From Halosolutus gelatinilyticus (lineage in GTDB: Archaea; Halobacteriota; Halobacteria; Halobacteriales; Natrialbaceae), in assembly GCF_023028105.1 (NCBI RefSeq), contig NZ_CP095491.1:1922001-1986000 (forward strand): a stretch of 64,000 nucleotides of DNA, given 5' to 3'. Position 1 is the first letter of the stretch. Every line of letters starts with the position of its first letter. A model generated the notes under the pieces. That model worked only from the letters and a program-made list of their open reading frames with translations. It did not search any database and was not told the origin of the DNA. Made by a program: the position numbers and the translations under genes. Shown one piece after another: positions 42,340 to 51,471 of this stretch.

Positions 42340-44384
42340 CGCCGCACCTCCCCGTTAGCAAATTCGACACGTGCACGCAACGCTTCCCGGAGCTCGTCCC
42401 CTCGGGAGCCGCTCTGTTCGAGTAGGTCCTGAATCTCACCGAGTTCCGCTTCGACCTCGTCGAGCGACACCGTCACGTCCTGACTGTTCGCGCGGCGCAC
42501 TTCCGCGAGTGCGTCGTCAACCCGCGACAGCAGGTACTTCTCCGCCGCTTGCTCACTCGTAATGTGTGGCTCATCGGCCTCGGTCACCCACGGAAGATCC
42601 TCATACGCCGCTGTGAGGAACCGCGACGCCTGCGCACGCTCTTCGAGCGCCGTGTCTTCGTACTCGTAGAGACAACAGTATAGTCGCTCCGCCGCCGCAC
42701 TCGCACCGACAGCCAACCGTCGCCGCGCGTGCTCCGTGTGGTACTGCGCGAACGGTCGTCCTGACGCTGTCGACATCGTCGGGAATGTCGCATCCACATC
42801 CGATCTATCGAGTTCAGTGACGCCAGGGTAGTCCGGCATTGACGCAACTCGCTCGGTTGGGAACAACCGTGTCAAGAACGGGTCACCTGGATACTCACTG
42901 TCGACGAGATTCACGAGAAACACCGCGCGGAAGGACTCGTTCTTAATCGCTTGCAAGTGATCAACGCGGACGCCGCCGTTGAGATCCGTCGCACTCGTCT
43001 GGTTTTGTTGCGGTGCGTACTCGTGGGCGCGTTCGAGCATCTCCTTGAAAGACTCCCACGTGGCATCCACGAATTCCGTATCTTCGAGGAACTCGGCCAT
43101 GCGGAACGCCCGCCGGACGTTCCCGAACTGCGCCCGTGCATCCAACGGGGCCGCCCGCTCCGCAATCCGCTCTTTTAGCCCGGAGTCTGTCGCCCACCAG
43201 CGGATCGCGTCTTCGAGGCTGTCCGTCTCGTTGACACGGTCTAAGCGCTCTGTATCGAGTTCTGGGCCGTGGTCTGGTACATCATCTTCGTCAACGGCGA
43301 GATACCGAACGGCCGCGAGGAGTTCCCGAATCGCGGGATCGTCACCGAACCCGGTGACGGTTGTCGATTCCGTTGGAATCCCGGTGCCTTCGAGCGCTTC
43401 GATAATGTCCGTAACAGCACTGCCGCTTTGCTTCGTGGCGACAGCGATGTCGTCGTACCTCCAGCCCGACTGCGCGACGATCTCTTCGATTTCGTTGGCA
43501 ATCTCGGCGAGTTGTTCGTCACTGGAGTCTGTAGCGAGAACGGAGACCGACCCGGCTCCCGAATCTTCCGGGACTGTTTCTTCGGCGAAATAGGATGCCG
43601 TCGCAGCAGGTCGCGTCGACGGTGTCCCCGATACCCCACGCCGGGACTCGCTGAACGAGACGTAGTCCGTGACTGGCCCTGCCTCAACCCACGTACGTCG
43701 TACACTCGCGTTCTCTTCGGTGATACAAACGAGCTCACAGTCCCCTGCGAGCGCGTCGAGATACGCGCGATCGAGCGGGAAGAACTCCTCAAACTCGACC
43801 GCGAGCACCGTATCGAAATCGACGACCTCGTCATGGGCATCCCCGGTGAGGACATCGAGCGCTTCCGAGATGAGTTGTCCGCGTTCCATGTGGCCGTGCT
43901 CGGCCAGCCACTCGTGGAACGCGTCAAGCGCAGCCGTGATATCACGGAGTTCTGGGGTTTCCCCGGGCGTGACCGTCTGCCAAGAGATTGTATCCATCAA
44001 GGCGTCGACGTCCTCGATGAACGACGGCTGTTCAGACGCCCGTCGGAGGTACTCCGTTTCCCACTCGTAGTCTGCGAGGAATCGGTGGAGGAGTTCTCGC
44101 CGTAGCGCGTCGGAGAGAATGACGCGGTCATCGGTCTGATTGAGGACATCGGTCGCGTGCACGACGAGCGACGTTACGTACGGCGTCGCCGCGCCCGGCA
44201 GTTCCGCACCTAACGTCTCACGGAACGTGTCCGTACTTGTTGGCGACCCTGTTAGAACGAGAATATCATCGGGGTCTTCGGAAGCAAGGATATCACGGTA
44301 CTGCTCGGCTATAGCTGACTGAACGTTCTCGGTTCCAAATGGAACAGTTAGTAGTGTCCCGTCGAAGGACGAACGCCGAGTCAC
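42336..44384 (-). CDS. Inactive UvrD-like helicase subunit (AddB/RecC-like)
   Basis: 682 residues. The N-terminus (LLTVPFGTENVQSAIAEQY) sits where AddB/helicases have Walker A but lacks GKT. Helicase-fold remnants remain: VDFDTVLAVEFEEFFPLDRAYLDALAG (motif II region), DDIAVATKQ, and VRVDHLQAIKNESFRAVFLVNLVDSEYPGDP (motif V-like). This is the pattern of AddB/RecC structural subunits that recognise DNA ends or sequence signals. There is no nuclease domain; the gene downstream encodes one. First gene of a three-gene overlapping set, separated by 198 nt from the PLD-ATPase gene. Identification by domain pattern, moderately sure. Confidence 0.75.
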   Translation of the reverse strand: MTRRSSFDGTLLTVPFGTENVQSAIAEQYRDILASEDPDDILVLTGSPTSTDTFRETLGAELPGAATPYVTSLVVHATDVLNQTDDRVILSDALRRELLHRFLADYEWETEYLRRASEQPSFIEDVDALMDTISWQTVTPGETPELRDITAALDAFHEWLAEHGHMERGQLISEALDVLTGDAHDEVVDFDTVLAVEFEEFFPLDRAYLDALAGDCELVCITEENASVRRTWVEAGPVTDYVSFSESRRGVSGTPSTRPAATASYFAEETVPEDSGAGSVSVLATDSSDEQLAEIANEIEEIVAQSGWRYDDIAVATKQSGSAVTDIIEALEGTGIPTESTTVTGFGDDPAIRELLAAVRYLAVDEDDVPDHGPELDTERLDRVNETDSLEDAIRWWATDSGLKERIAERAAPLDARAQFGNVRRAFRMAEFLEDTEFVDATWESFKEMLERAHEYAPQQNQTSATDLNGGVRVDHLQAIKNESFRAVFLVNLVDSEYPGDPFLTRLFPTERVASMPDYPGVTELDRSDVDATFPTMSTASGRPFAQYHTEHARRRLAVGASAAAERLYCCLYEYEDTALEERAQASRFLTAAYEDLPWVTEADEPHITSEQAAEKYLLSRVDDALAEVRRANSQDVTVSLDEVEAELGEIQDLLEQSGSRGDELREALRARVEFANGEVRR

Positions 44385-44427
44385 ACTGACCTCCGCCAGA
44401 AATGTGACCTAATCGCTTGGGAAAAGA

Positions 44428-44538
44428 TTGTAATGTCCTCGTATGGATCCATTACAAACTGGGACATACCCTGCTACCAAAAAACTAGTACAATCAGGTG
44501 ACAGTCAACATATAGCGCCAACGTGCCCCCATATATGT
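44428..44538. promoter_or_regulatory. Two inverted repeats in the AddB-like promoter region
   Basis: TTGTAATG (44428-44435) and CATTACAA (44450-44457) form a perfect 8-bp inverted repeat 44-73 nt upstream of the AddB-like start. ACATATA (44508-44514) and TATATGT (44532-44538) form another, 45-75 nt beyond the stop of the PLD-ATPase gene. The first could be an operator of the addAB-like set, the second a termination-associated hairpin. Confidence 0.35.
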
Positions 44539-44582
44539 CAGAAACGAATCAGCGTAGCCTCTGGCGAAGAGTAGGATGTTGT

Positions 44583-46700
44583 TTAAGTACGGATTACGCT
44601 AGTGAGTCGAGACAGAACACCATTGGAACTAGCAGACATTGAATCGGACCGTGCCTTTTTGATAACGTCGGGCTCATCTATCCAGTTCTTGAACCTGTTT
44701 GCGCTTTCAAACTGGACTGCCGGCCCGTAAATGCCCGCGCGGATGTGTGCTGGCGTAGCTTTCTGGAATTCCCAGCATTGCTGCTGGTCCAGATTCGCTG
44801 AGAAATCAGCGACGATCCGTCCGTCGTCTTTGAAATCGAGTTCACACAGCCCGTCGGACAGCGCACTGATCCATTTCCGACGGCCCGGATCGTGCTCCTG
44901 CTCGGCGGGTGTCTCCAGGGGCACGTACTCCGGCGGTTCCTTCTCGGCATACGCGTACAGCTCCGCAAACACGTCCCGAGCATCCGCGAGCCGGTCCGAC
45001 TGGTCTGGGAGCGAGATTTCCCGCTGCAAGAACAAATGAGCGAACCATGGGAACAGGTTACAGCTGTCCGCCCGGCCCGCGATCTGCGCGGCCGCTTCCC
45101 GTTCGTCTTTCTCCAGTTCGGAGAAGTTGACGTTGAAATCCAGCGTCTTCATGCGAGTGCGGAGTTCGGATTTTGGCTTCGTCGAGTCGTTCGAGGAAAA
45201 GATGAACGTCGGCATCTGGATGGAACCGTCCCACTTCCCCTCCCAGTACGACTTGATGATGTCCCGGTCGATTTTCGACTTCGCCACGTCGTCAACGATA
45301 TACGGGAAAACAGTGTCCGACGCACGAGCGCGCTCGATGTTGTTTTTGACGAAGTCGTCGCCGGTCGTGACCTCCTGTACGTACCCGTTCGAGATGAGCC
45401 GCGCCCCGAACCGCAGGAACATGCCTTTCCCGCTGTCGTTGTCGCCATGAAGGAACAGGAACGGCAGGTCCTTGTCCAGCTCTGCAGATTCGTATTCGGC
45501 GTAGTGATGTGCGCAGTAGTTAGCGAACGGAGCCCAGCAGAAGTAAATAACTCCCTCGTAGAAGTGCGCCCGCGTTTCCTTCGTCGTTCGCGTCTCTCCG
45601 AACTCGCCGACAGTTTCGACGTACTGCTCGATCAGGGCGAGTGCGTCAGCGACTTCCTGCGGATCGTCCGGGAGGGGAGCCGATAATTCGAGGACGGAGT
45701 CGTCAACCCGCAGCCCCACCGTGTTCTCCTCCCTGTCGACGTTGAGGTCGGGGTATCCGGTGAAGGTCTCTTTGTACCGTGCGATACCGGCTGGCGTCGC
45801 TACGATTTCACCGTCGTTGATCCGGATGTTATTGGCGGACAGCGTGTCGTCTAAATTCGAGATAGCGTCTTCGAGGCCCTGCGGGGAGAGACGGACACGC
45901 TTGTCCGGACTGATCTCGGTCGGATCCGTGTCCGTATCTTCGGCGGCGAACACCGCCTTCTCTGCTTCTTCGGCGTCGGTGACGACGTTGTACGTGTTGA
46001 CTTGGTCGTCGTCAACTGCTTCGTCGAGCCGTGCGTTTAGCTCGGCGACGGGGTCGTCACTGAACTCGTCGCCACCCAGCCAGATGTCGTAGATCTTCGC
46101 CTCTTCTTCTGCCGTTTCGGCGTCCTCGATTTCCTCGGTGAGGTTCTCCATGAACGGCGTCGCGTAGTCCTTGTGGAACGCGTAGAGCCGTTCGAACCAC
46201 TCGTCGACGGGTGTGTCCCCGTCGGTACGCCAGGCCATGTTGACGTTGGTTTGTTTGCTCCCTTGCCAGGCCTGCTTGGAGAGGTTTGCCGACCCACAGA
46301 TGAGTGTGCGAGATCCGTCCTGGTTCTCGACGATGTAGAGCTTCGTGTGGAGGAGGACACGGGCGGAATCGACGGTGTGGATGAGGAGATCACCGTCTCG
46401 TCGCAGTGATTCCAGTTGCGCGGCGATTTTCTTCGCGTTGTTCGTGTTCTTCAGCGACCGCCGATAGTCGTCGTGCTGGTTGTCCCCAACGATAACCTCC
46501 AAGGAGTCCACTGAGAGGTCCCGGTTCTGAAACATCTTGTAGATAAATGCGGGGGACTGACTGTACGTGACGCAGTAGACATGCTGGGCGTCACCGAAGT
46601 AGTTCAGAAAGCTGTCCCATGATTTGTCGGCAGCCATCTCCAGGTCGGCGGTGCTGCCGTCATCGAACTCGACTGTTGCTTCGAATGCTGTCTTGGTCAT
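44583..46700 (-). CDS. PLD-family nuclease fused to an SF3-like ATPase
   Basis: 705 residues. The N-terminal domain carries one HKD half-motif, LLHTKLYIVENQDGSR then LICGSANLS (His118, Lys120, Ser/Asn at 137-139), as in Nuc/BfiI-type phosphodiesterases that dimerise to form one active site. The C-terminal half has a P-loop FLFLHGDNDSGKG (419-426, unusual Gly after Lys), an acidic Walker B-like YIVDDV (468-473), sensor-like FIFSSND and ELRTRMK, resembling superfamily 3/D5-type viral and plasmid helicases. It lies 63 nt after the Argonaute gene on the same strand. A single-strand or guide-directed DNA nuclease coupled to a ring ATPase is plausible; activity is inferred. Confidence 0.8.
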   Translation of the reverse strand: MTKTAFEATVEFDDGSTADLEMAADKSWDSFLNYFGDAQHVYCVTYSQSPAFIYKMFQNRDLSVDSLEVIVGDNQHDDYRRSLKNTNNAKKIAAQLESLRRDGDLLIHTVDSARVLLHTKLYIVENQDGSRTLICGSANLSKQAWQGSKQTNVNMAWRTDGDTPVDEWFERLYAFHKDYATPFMENLTEEIEDAETAEEEAKIYDIWLGGDEFSDDPVAELNARLDEAVDDDQVNTYNVVTDAEEAEKAVFAAEDTDTDPTEISPDKRVRLSPQGLEDAISNLDDTLSANNIRINDGEIVATPAGIARYKETFTGYPDLNVDREENTVGLRVDDSVLELSAPLPDDPQEVADALALIEQYVETVGEFGETRTTKETRAHFYEGVIYFCWAPFANYCAHHYAEYESAELDKDLPFLFLHGDNDSGKGMFLRFGARLISNGYVQEVTTGDDFVKNNIERARASDTVFPYIVDDVAKSKIDRDIIKSYWEGKWDGSIQMPTFIFSSNDSTKPKSELRTRMKTLDFNVNFSELEKDEREAAAQIAGRADSCNLFPWFAHLFLQREISLPDQSDRLADARDVFAELYAYAEKEPPEYVPLETPAEQEHDPGRRKWISALSDGLCELDFKDDGRIVADFSANLDQQQCWEFQKATPAHIRAGIYGPAVQFESANRFKNWIDEPDVIKKARSDSMSASSNGVLSRLTSVIRT

Positions 46701-46763
46701 GCGAGGGTCACCGGTGTGTTGACGGGTACGTGGGTGGTTGCATGGGTCTGTGCTGGCGCATGG

Positions 46764-49433
46764 TCAGATGTACGGGACGCCGCGGATGACGCTGCCTTTG
46801 GTGAGGTAGCCCTTCATGGCGAAGTCGGCGCACTTGTCGGCGTAGTACGTGGTGATGGGGAGGCGGGTGGACCGGCTCAGCGAACCGACGTGTGCTTCCG
46901 ACAGCCAGTAGGTTTGCTCCGCGAGCGTGTCGAGGTCTGTCGACCCGTGGCGTTTCACGATCTGTAGCGGCCGCGGCGTGCCAGGGCTGCCCTCCTTTCC
47001 GCCGGTCGTGGTCAGGTAGGAGTGGTCGCCGTTGTGGACGTGGAAGGCGATGCCTTTTTCTGCGATATCGAACCGCGAGTTCGATTCGTCGTACGCGGCG
47101 ATGCGGGGGTTCCCGGATTTCCGGATCTCGACGAGGTCGAACCGTTGGATGAGATCGCGGGCTTTGTCGAGACGCTTGATGAGGTTCTCGACGTCAAGGT
47201 AGAACTTCCCGTCACGATGGATGACTACGTGCCGCGGTGGCCGGCCTTCCTCTTCGGCGAAGATTTCGAGGACGTGTTTGATGACGTTCGCCACGTCGTC
47301 CTCGTCGAATGTCTCGCCAGCCTGCTTCGTCACGGCTTCTGACGCGAGGATCGTTCCGTCGGCCATGATGACGTTCGCGGCCGCACCGAGGTGTTGCTTG
47401 GTCGCGTGGTCGTACGTCACGTCGAGCCCGACGAACGCGTCGACGTCCCCGGGAACGTCGTCGATACGCCACGGCACGCCGCCCGCTTTCCCGATGAGGG
47501 ACGAGCAGATGTTTCCGCGGTAGTTGTCGTTGCCGAGATTGTCGATGGAGATCATCTGACTCGGCACGCCGAGTTGTCCGAGACGCCGCTTGAACTCCGG
47601 ATACGGATCGTCGTAGTCCGCTCCTGCAGCCTCGTCAGCATCCGGCACGACGATCAGCGCCGCATCGTAGTCACTCGCTTTCTGCGCGTGTTGGGAGTAG
47701 TGGAACTCCGAGCCGAGTTCGTAGGTCTCCTGATCGAACGCCGTTGGACCCGCATCGTAGTCTGCGAGCTTGTTGAGCAGCGTGAGCACGTACGGCCGTG
47801 CGTCGTCCTCCTCATCTTCCGGGTACAGCGCGATGATGTCGAACGATTCAGGAGCCTTGTACACGCCGTATCCCTTCCGTTCCAGCCCACCGGCACCGTA
47901 GAACCCGGTCTGTCCACCCCCGAATCGAAGATTCGGTCGGTTCCGTATCTGGTGTTCTCGGTACCCGGCGTTCGTTGGCTGGGGGACAGGGTCGAAGCCA
48001 AAGTACGGCGTCGGGCCGAGTAAATCCATGAACGACGTGACGACGTTAAACCGCTCCTCGGGCTTCATCCGGCTCTCGTTGTGGATGACCTCCAGGAACG
48101 TGTCATCGACACGGCCCAACTGGTCGAATGTTGGGATGACCTTACAGTATTCCAAGAGCTGCGGGAAGATCGAATCCTCGCCGCTCCCGTACTGCAGATC
48201 GGCGATAATCGGATTACCGGCCCGCATCGAGTTGATGACGTCCTGCTCGACGTGCTTCTCGTGGTACTCCGACATCGGGACGCCCGGCCCGTCCAGCACA
48301 TCGTCGTAGTCCATATCGATGACTTCCTTGACCGTTGCCGTGCGAGCACTGTCGTACAGATCAGTGTCGTGCTCAACGCTCACCTCGGCAATGTCATGGC
48401 CGCGCTGCACCCAATCGGCGGCTGAGAACGTCGATTCCAGATGGTACGCGACGTTCACGCCACAAATCACGGTCCCGTCAGCATCAACACGAATCCGGCA
48501 CTTGTACTTCCGATAGGCTTCGAACAACCCACTGTTCGCGGTTCGCTGCGGGGTTGGCTCGATGATCGAATCGATCCCCGACACCTCGAAGCGGCCAGCG
48601 ACAGCTCGCTTCACGTCCTGCTTGACGAACTCTTGGAGCGGGCCGTCGTCCGTGTACGAGCGCGCCTCCAGGGTCGTCTTGTCTTGGTGGACGGGTTCGA
48701 TAGTGTACCCGTGGAGCGATATCGTGCTGTGGAGCTTTTCGGTAGCGTAGATGCGCCGACGGGACGCATCTGCTGTCGTGACCGGGTTGTTGCTCCGTGA
48801 CTGGTAGTAGTTCGCTGCTTTCGCCGTGAACCCCTCAATCCCGTTCGTGAAGTCATCCGGGTCGATCCCGCCGCTCCCGGTTGCGCGGAGTTCATATTCG
48901 TGGACGGTGAGTTCCGCGAGGTTTCCGAGTTCGAACTGCAGCAGGTAGTTCCCTTCCGACAACGGGTGTTGGTGTAGCAGTTCACCGCCACCATCTGCCG
49001 TCGGCCGTGGCTCGCTCGTCACCTCACTCCCCCGAACGAACTCCGACTCGTCACTTGGATCCCCCTCCGTTGAAGATTCACTAACGTCACTCTCGGAGGA
49101 CTGCGCAGCCGATGTGTTCTCCGCCCCGCTGTTCTCGGCTGCAGCAGGTGGCTCGTCGAGCGGCGTGACGATCAGGTCATACCCCGGGTTGAGTTGCATC
49201 TCTCCGCGGTACTCGTTCCCGACCACGTTCTCCAGTACGTACCAGCGCCCGACCTTCCACTCGAAATCTGCAATCTCGTTATTGTGGAACACGGTCAACT
49301 CCACTGGCGTCCCTTCAACGTCCGCCAACTGAACTTTCCGAGCGATGGCGTCGTGATCCCACTCGTCAGTCCCTGTGACGCGCAGTGAGATATCGATCTG
49401 TTCCCCATCCTCGATGTCGGCCTTCACTGCCAT
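46764..49433 (-). CDS. Prokaryotic Argonaute, long type, NgAgo-like, catalytically intact
   Basis: 889 residues. Residues ~1-95 look like an OB fold (ISLRVTGTDEW, VELTVFHNNEIADF, WYVLENVVGNEYRGEMQL), then an acidic Ser/Glu linker (~95-140), N/PAZ region, MID and PIWI. The PIWI tetrad is complete: Asp671 (VGLDVTYD), Glu707 (AGETFD), Asp741 (IHRDGKF) and Asp866 (YYADKCA); spacing 707-741-866 equals that of Natronobacterium NgAgo as remembered. MID shows K, Q, K of the 5'-phosphate pocket (YPEFK, PSQM, IGKAGG). A DNA- or RNA-guided nuclease is expected. A TATA-like TTTATT lies about 27-30 nt upstream. First gene of the minus-strand operon leading into the PLD-ATPase and AddAB-like genes. Confidence 0.93.
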   Translation of the reverse strand: MAVKADIEDGEQIDISLRVTGTDEWDHDAIARKVQLADVEGTPVELTVFHNNEIADFEWKVGRWYVLENVVGNEYRGEMQLNPGYDLIVTPLDEPPAAAENSGAENTSAAQSSESDVSESSTEGDPSDESEFVRGSEVTSEPRPTADGGGELLHQHPLSEGNYLLQFELGNLAELTVHEYELRATGSGGIDPDDFTNGIEGFTAKAANYYQSRSNNPVTTADASRRRIYATEKLHSTISLHGYTIEPVHQDKTTLEARSYTDDGPLQEFVKQDVKRAVAGRFEVSGIDSIIEPTPQRTANSGLFEAYRKYKCRIRVDADGTVICGVNVAYHLESTFSAADWVQRGHDIAEVSVEHDTDLYDSARTATVKEVIDMDYDDVLDGPGVPMSEYHEKHVEQDVINSMRAGNPIIADLQYGSGEDSIFPQLLEYCKVIPTFDQLGRVDDTFLEVIHNESRMKPEERFNVVTSFMDLLGPTPYFGFDPVPQPTNAGYREHQIRNRPNLRFGGGQTGFYGAGGLERKGYGVYKAPESFDIIALYPEDEEDDARPYVLTLLNKLADYDAGPTAFDQETYELGSEFHYSQHAQKASDYDAALIVVPDADEAAGADYDDPYPEFKRRLGQLGVPSQMISIDNLGNDNYRGNICSSLIGKAGGVPWRIDDVPGDVDAFVGLDVTYDHATKQHLGAAANVIMADGTILASEAVTKQAGETFDEDDVANVIKHVLEIFAEEEGRPPRHVVIHRDGKFYLDVENLIKRLDKARDLIQRFDLVEIRKSGNPRIAAYDESNSRFDIAEKGIAFHVHNGDHSYLTTTGGKEGSPGTPRPLQIVKRHGSTDLDTLAEQTYWLSEAHVGSLSRSTRLPITTYYADKCADFAMKGYLTKGSVIRGVPYI

Positions 49434-49690
49434 CTACACCGACCAACGGACTCCCCGAATAAATAGATTACCACTAGGCGAATCTAAAACACGAAAACTG
49501 AGTTTTAGAGGAAACACAACATCATAATCCTACTGTATGCGGTTCGGGGACGCTTCGGAGACAGCACCGGACCCCAACAAGGTTGTGAATCGCCCTCACA
49601 AACCGCGGCGAACAGCTATTTTCTGATAGAGTTGAAAATAGGGACATCTGGATGCGCGAATATTTGTACTAGCGCAGAATAATCATCGCT
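49434..49690. promoter_or_regulatory. Divergent promoter region of the Argonaute and AAA ATPase genes
   Basis: 257 bp, AT-rich. On the minus strand CTATTTATTC at about 49458-49467 is a TATA-like box for the Argonaute gene. TCTAAAAC (49483-49490) and GTTTTAGA (49502-49509) form a perfect 8-bp inverted repeat, with a nested AAAACT-G-AGTTTT. This is a probable operator for a regulator controlling one or both directions. AATATTTG near 49660 may serve the plus-strand gene. Confidence 0.5.
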
Positions 49691-51370
49691 ATGCTCGGGA
49701 CAGGGAGCGCAGAAGAGTTCATCGACGACGCCGAACACCACAACCAGTGGTGGAGTGACGGCAGTTCCCCAGAACTATCGCAGGCCACAGACCTCACCCC
49801 TCGCTCTGATTTCCACCGCGTCCTCAAGAGAACCAACACCCACTACACTGACAACGTCGAGAGTCTCGTCTACGCAATTCACGGCCAAACGGGGATCGGC
49901 AAAACCACGCTTCTTCACCAACTCGTCGGAGCCCTCCTCGACACAACTGAATTCCCACAACAAAACAAAGACCTCGAACTCACCTCCGCATTCTCCCCCA
50001 GACAAGTCCTCTACATCCCCTTGGAAGACTCTCTGTATCAGCTGGAACGCCCAGGCAACGACATCAAACGCCTCAACCAAGTCATCGACTACTTCCAGAC
50101 CCACGTCGCACCCCGCCAAGGACAGAAATTCATCCTCCTTGACGACGTCCAAGCCCTCGATCTCGACGAGAACCGCAAAGCAGAGCTACTCGACCTTCTC
50201 GACGACAATACGTACGTATTCCTAACCGGCAACGTCCGCGCACAGGTCTCCCTCTCAAACGTCGAAACCGCCGACACCGTCGATGAATTCGAAGGCCCAT
50301 GGCCCATCCTCCCGATGAAATTCATCGACACCGTCCAAACCGGCGAAGGTCTAGGTGTCGAATTCAATGAGGCATTCCGAACCCAACTCGAACAATTCCA
50401 ATCACCCGACTTAGACGGCCCATCGCCGATCAAAACAATTCGAACCGGGCTTTCCGGAACGAATTCGGAGACCAGTCTCGACACAGCTGTTGAAACACTC
50501 TCGGAACTCTGCTTCGATATCTTCGATGCAGACGACCGAAACAACCTCCACGATGCCGCGCGAGCATACCTCCGAACAGGCGGGACCCTCCACCAGACAG
50601 ACGTCCCCTCGATCCGGAACGACCTCTCAAAATCTCACTTCCTCCTCTTCCTCTACAAAGAACTCGCCAAGCACCGATCCATCCAACAACCCGAAAACCT
50701 CCACCGACTCAGCGCCATCGCTGCCACCAACGCCGGTGAAGAACTCCAGTACACTGAACTCAGCGACCAGATCGGCGTCGATAGGCGAACCGTCGACAAC
50801 TACCTCGACGTGCTCGACGAAGGCATCGCCGTCACCGAATCCCACGACTACTCCCTCCGACGCTACCGTCGTACCCGCTTGTACCTCCGCAACCCACGCC
50901 ACCTCGTCCTCCTCTCCCAACGCCAGGAACACCACGGCTTCGAGGCGTACGAACGACAAGACACGCTCAACCACGAATTCGAACACAAACTCGCCCGCAC
51001 CGTCGCCTTCGACCATGCCAAACGCCTCGCCTTCACCGTCGGAGCATACGACGTCGAATACACCGAAACCGAATCCGGCCTCGTCGACTACATCCTCCAA
51101 CGCAACGGACACGTCCTCCCCTTCATCCTCTCCTACCACCCATACACTGGCAACGCCGAAACAATCACCGAAGAATTCACCCCTGAATCCGGCCAGCACA
51201 CCAAATCCGACAGTGAAGAGCTACAGGAGTTAGACTACCAGGCACCGTACCGGTTCGTCATTACCGACAGTCTACCAAAGAGCGTCGTTGAGAGCGAGTC
51301 ACTCGTTATGCAGGGGGACGAAGCAAGAATTTGTTATCTTCCATTCTGGCTGTTTCTCTTGATTTGCTAA
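49691..51370 (+). CDS. AAA ATPase with winged helix and C-terminal nuclease-like domain (DUF4143-related)
   Basis: 559 residues. Walker A is GQTGIGKTTLL and Walker B KFILLDDVQAL (about residues 59 and 151). After the ATPase comes a winged helix (LSDQIGVDRRTVDNYLDVLDEGIAV), then LYLRNPRHLVLL...FEHKLARTVAFDHA...TESGLVDYIL, the order found in archaeal/bacterial DUF4143 ATPases where the end is a PD-(D/E)XK-like fold. The usual E-x-K is not clear, so the nuclease part may be inactive. Divergent from Argonaute and followed by the GHKL-DUF3883 gene. Possibly a sensor or loader; function unknown. Confidence 0.72.
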   Translation: MLGTGSAEEFIDDAEHHNQWWSDGSSPELSQATDLTPRSDFHRVLKRTNTHYTDNVESLVYAIHGQTGIGKTTLLHQLVGALLDTTEFPQQNKDLELTSAFSPRQVLYIPLEDSLYQLERPGNDIKRLNQVIDYFQTHVAPRQGQKFILLDDVQALDLDENRKAELLDLLDDNTYVFLTGNVRAQVSLSNVETADTVDEFEGPWPILPMKFIDTVQTGEGLGVEFNEAFRTQLEQFQSPDLDGPSPIKTIRTGLSGTNSETSLDTAVETLSELCFDIFDADDRNNLHDAARAYLRTGGTLHQTDVPSIRNDLSKSHFLLFLYKELAKHRSIQQPENLHRLSAIAATNAGEELQYTELSDQIGVDRRTVDNYLDVLDEGIAVTESHDYSLRRYRRTRLYLRNPRHLVLLSQRQEHHGFEAYERQDTLNHEFEHKLARTVAFDHAKRLAFTVGAYDVEYTETESGLVDYILQRNGHVLPFILSYHPYTGNAETITEEFTPESGQHTKSDSEELQELDYQAPYRFVITDSLPKSVVESESLVMQGDEARICYLPFWLFLLIC

Positions 51371-51441
51371 GCAGATTCCAAGGTTGCCATAATTCGATGA
51401 ATTCTGGTCCTCTGCCACTCTCACAACACCACATCCCTGAG

Positions 51442-51449
51442 TTATATAT
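51442..51449 (+). promoter_or_regulatory. TATA box of the GHKL-DUF3883 gene
   Basis: TTATATAT lies 27 nt (centre) before the ATG at 51472, the correct archaeal spacing for a leaderless transcript, and favours 51472 (or 51466) over earlier in-frame starts. Confidence 0.6.
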
Positions 51450-51471
51450 CTCTGACTCGACACCAATGTGT

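Noticed and set aside
51331-51471. Longer N-terminus for the GHKL-DUF3883 protein
   Set aside because: The extension overlaps the end of the AAA ATPase gene and lies upstream of a well-placed TATA box for the 51472 start.
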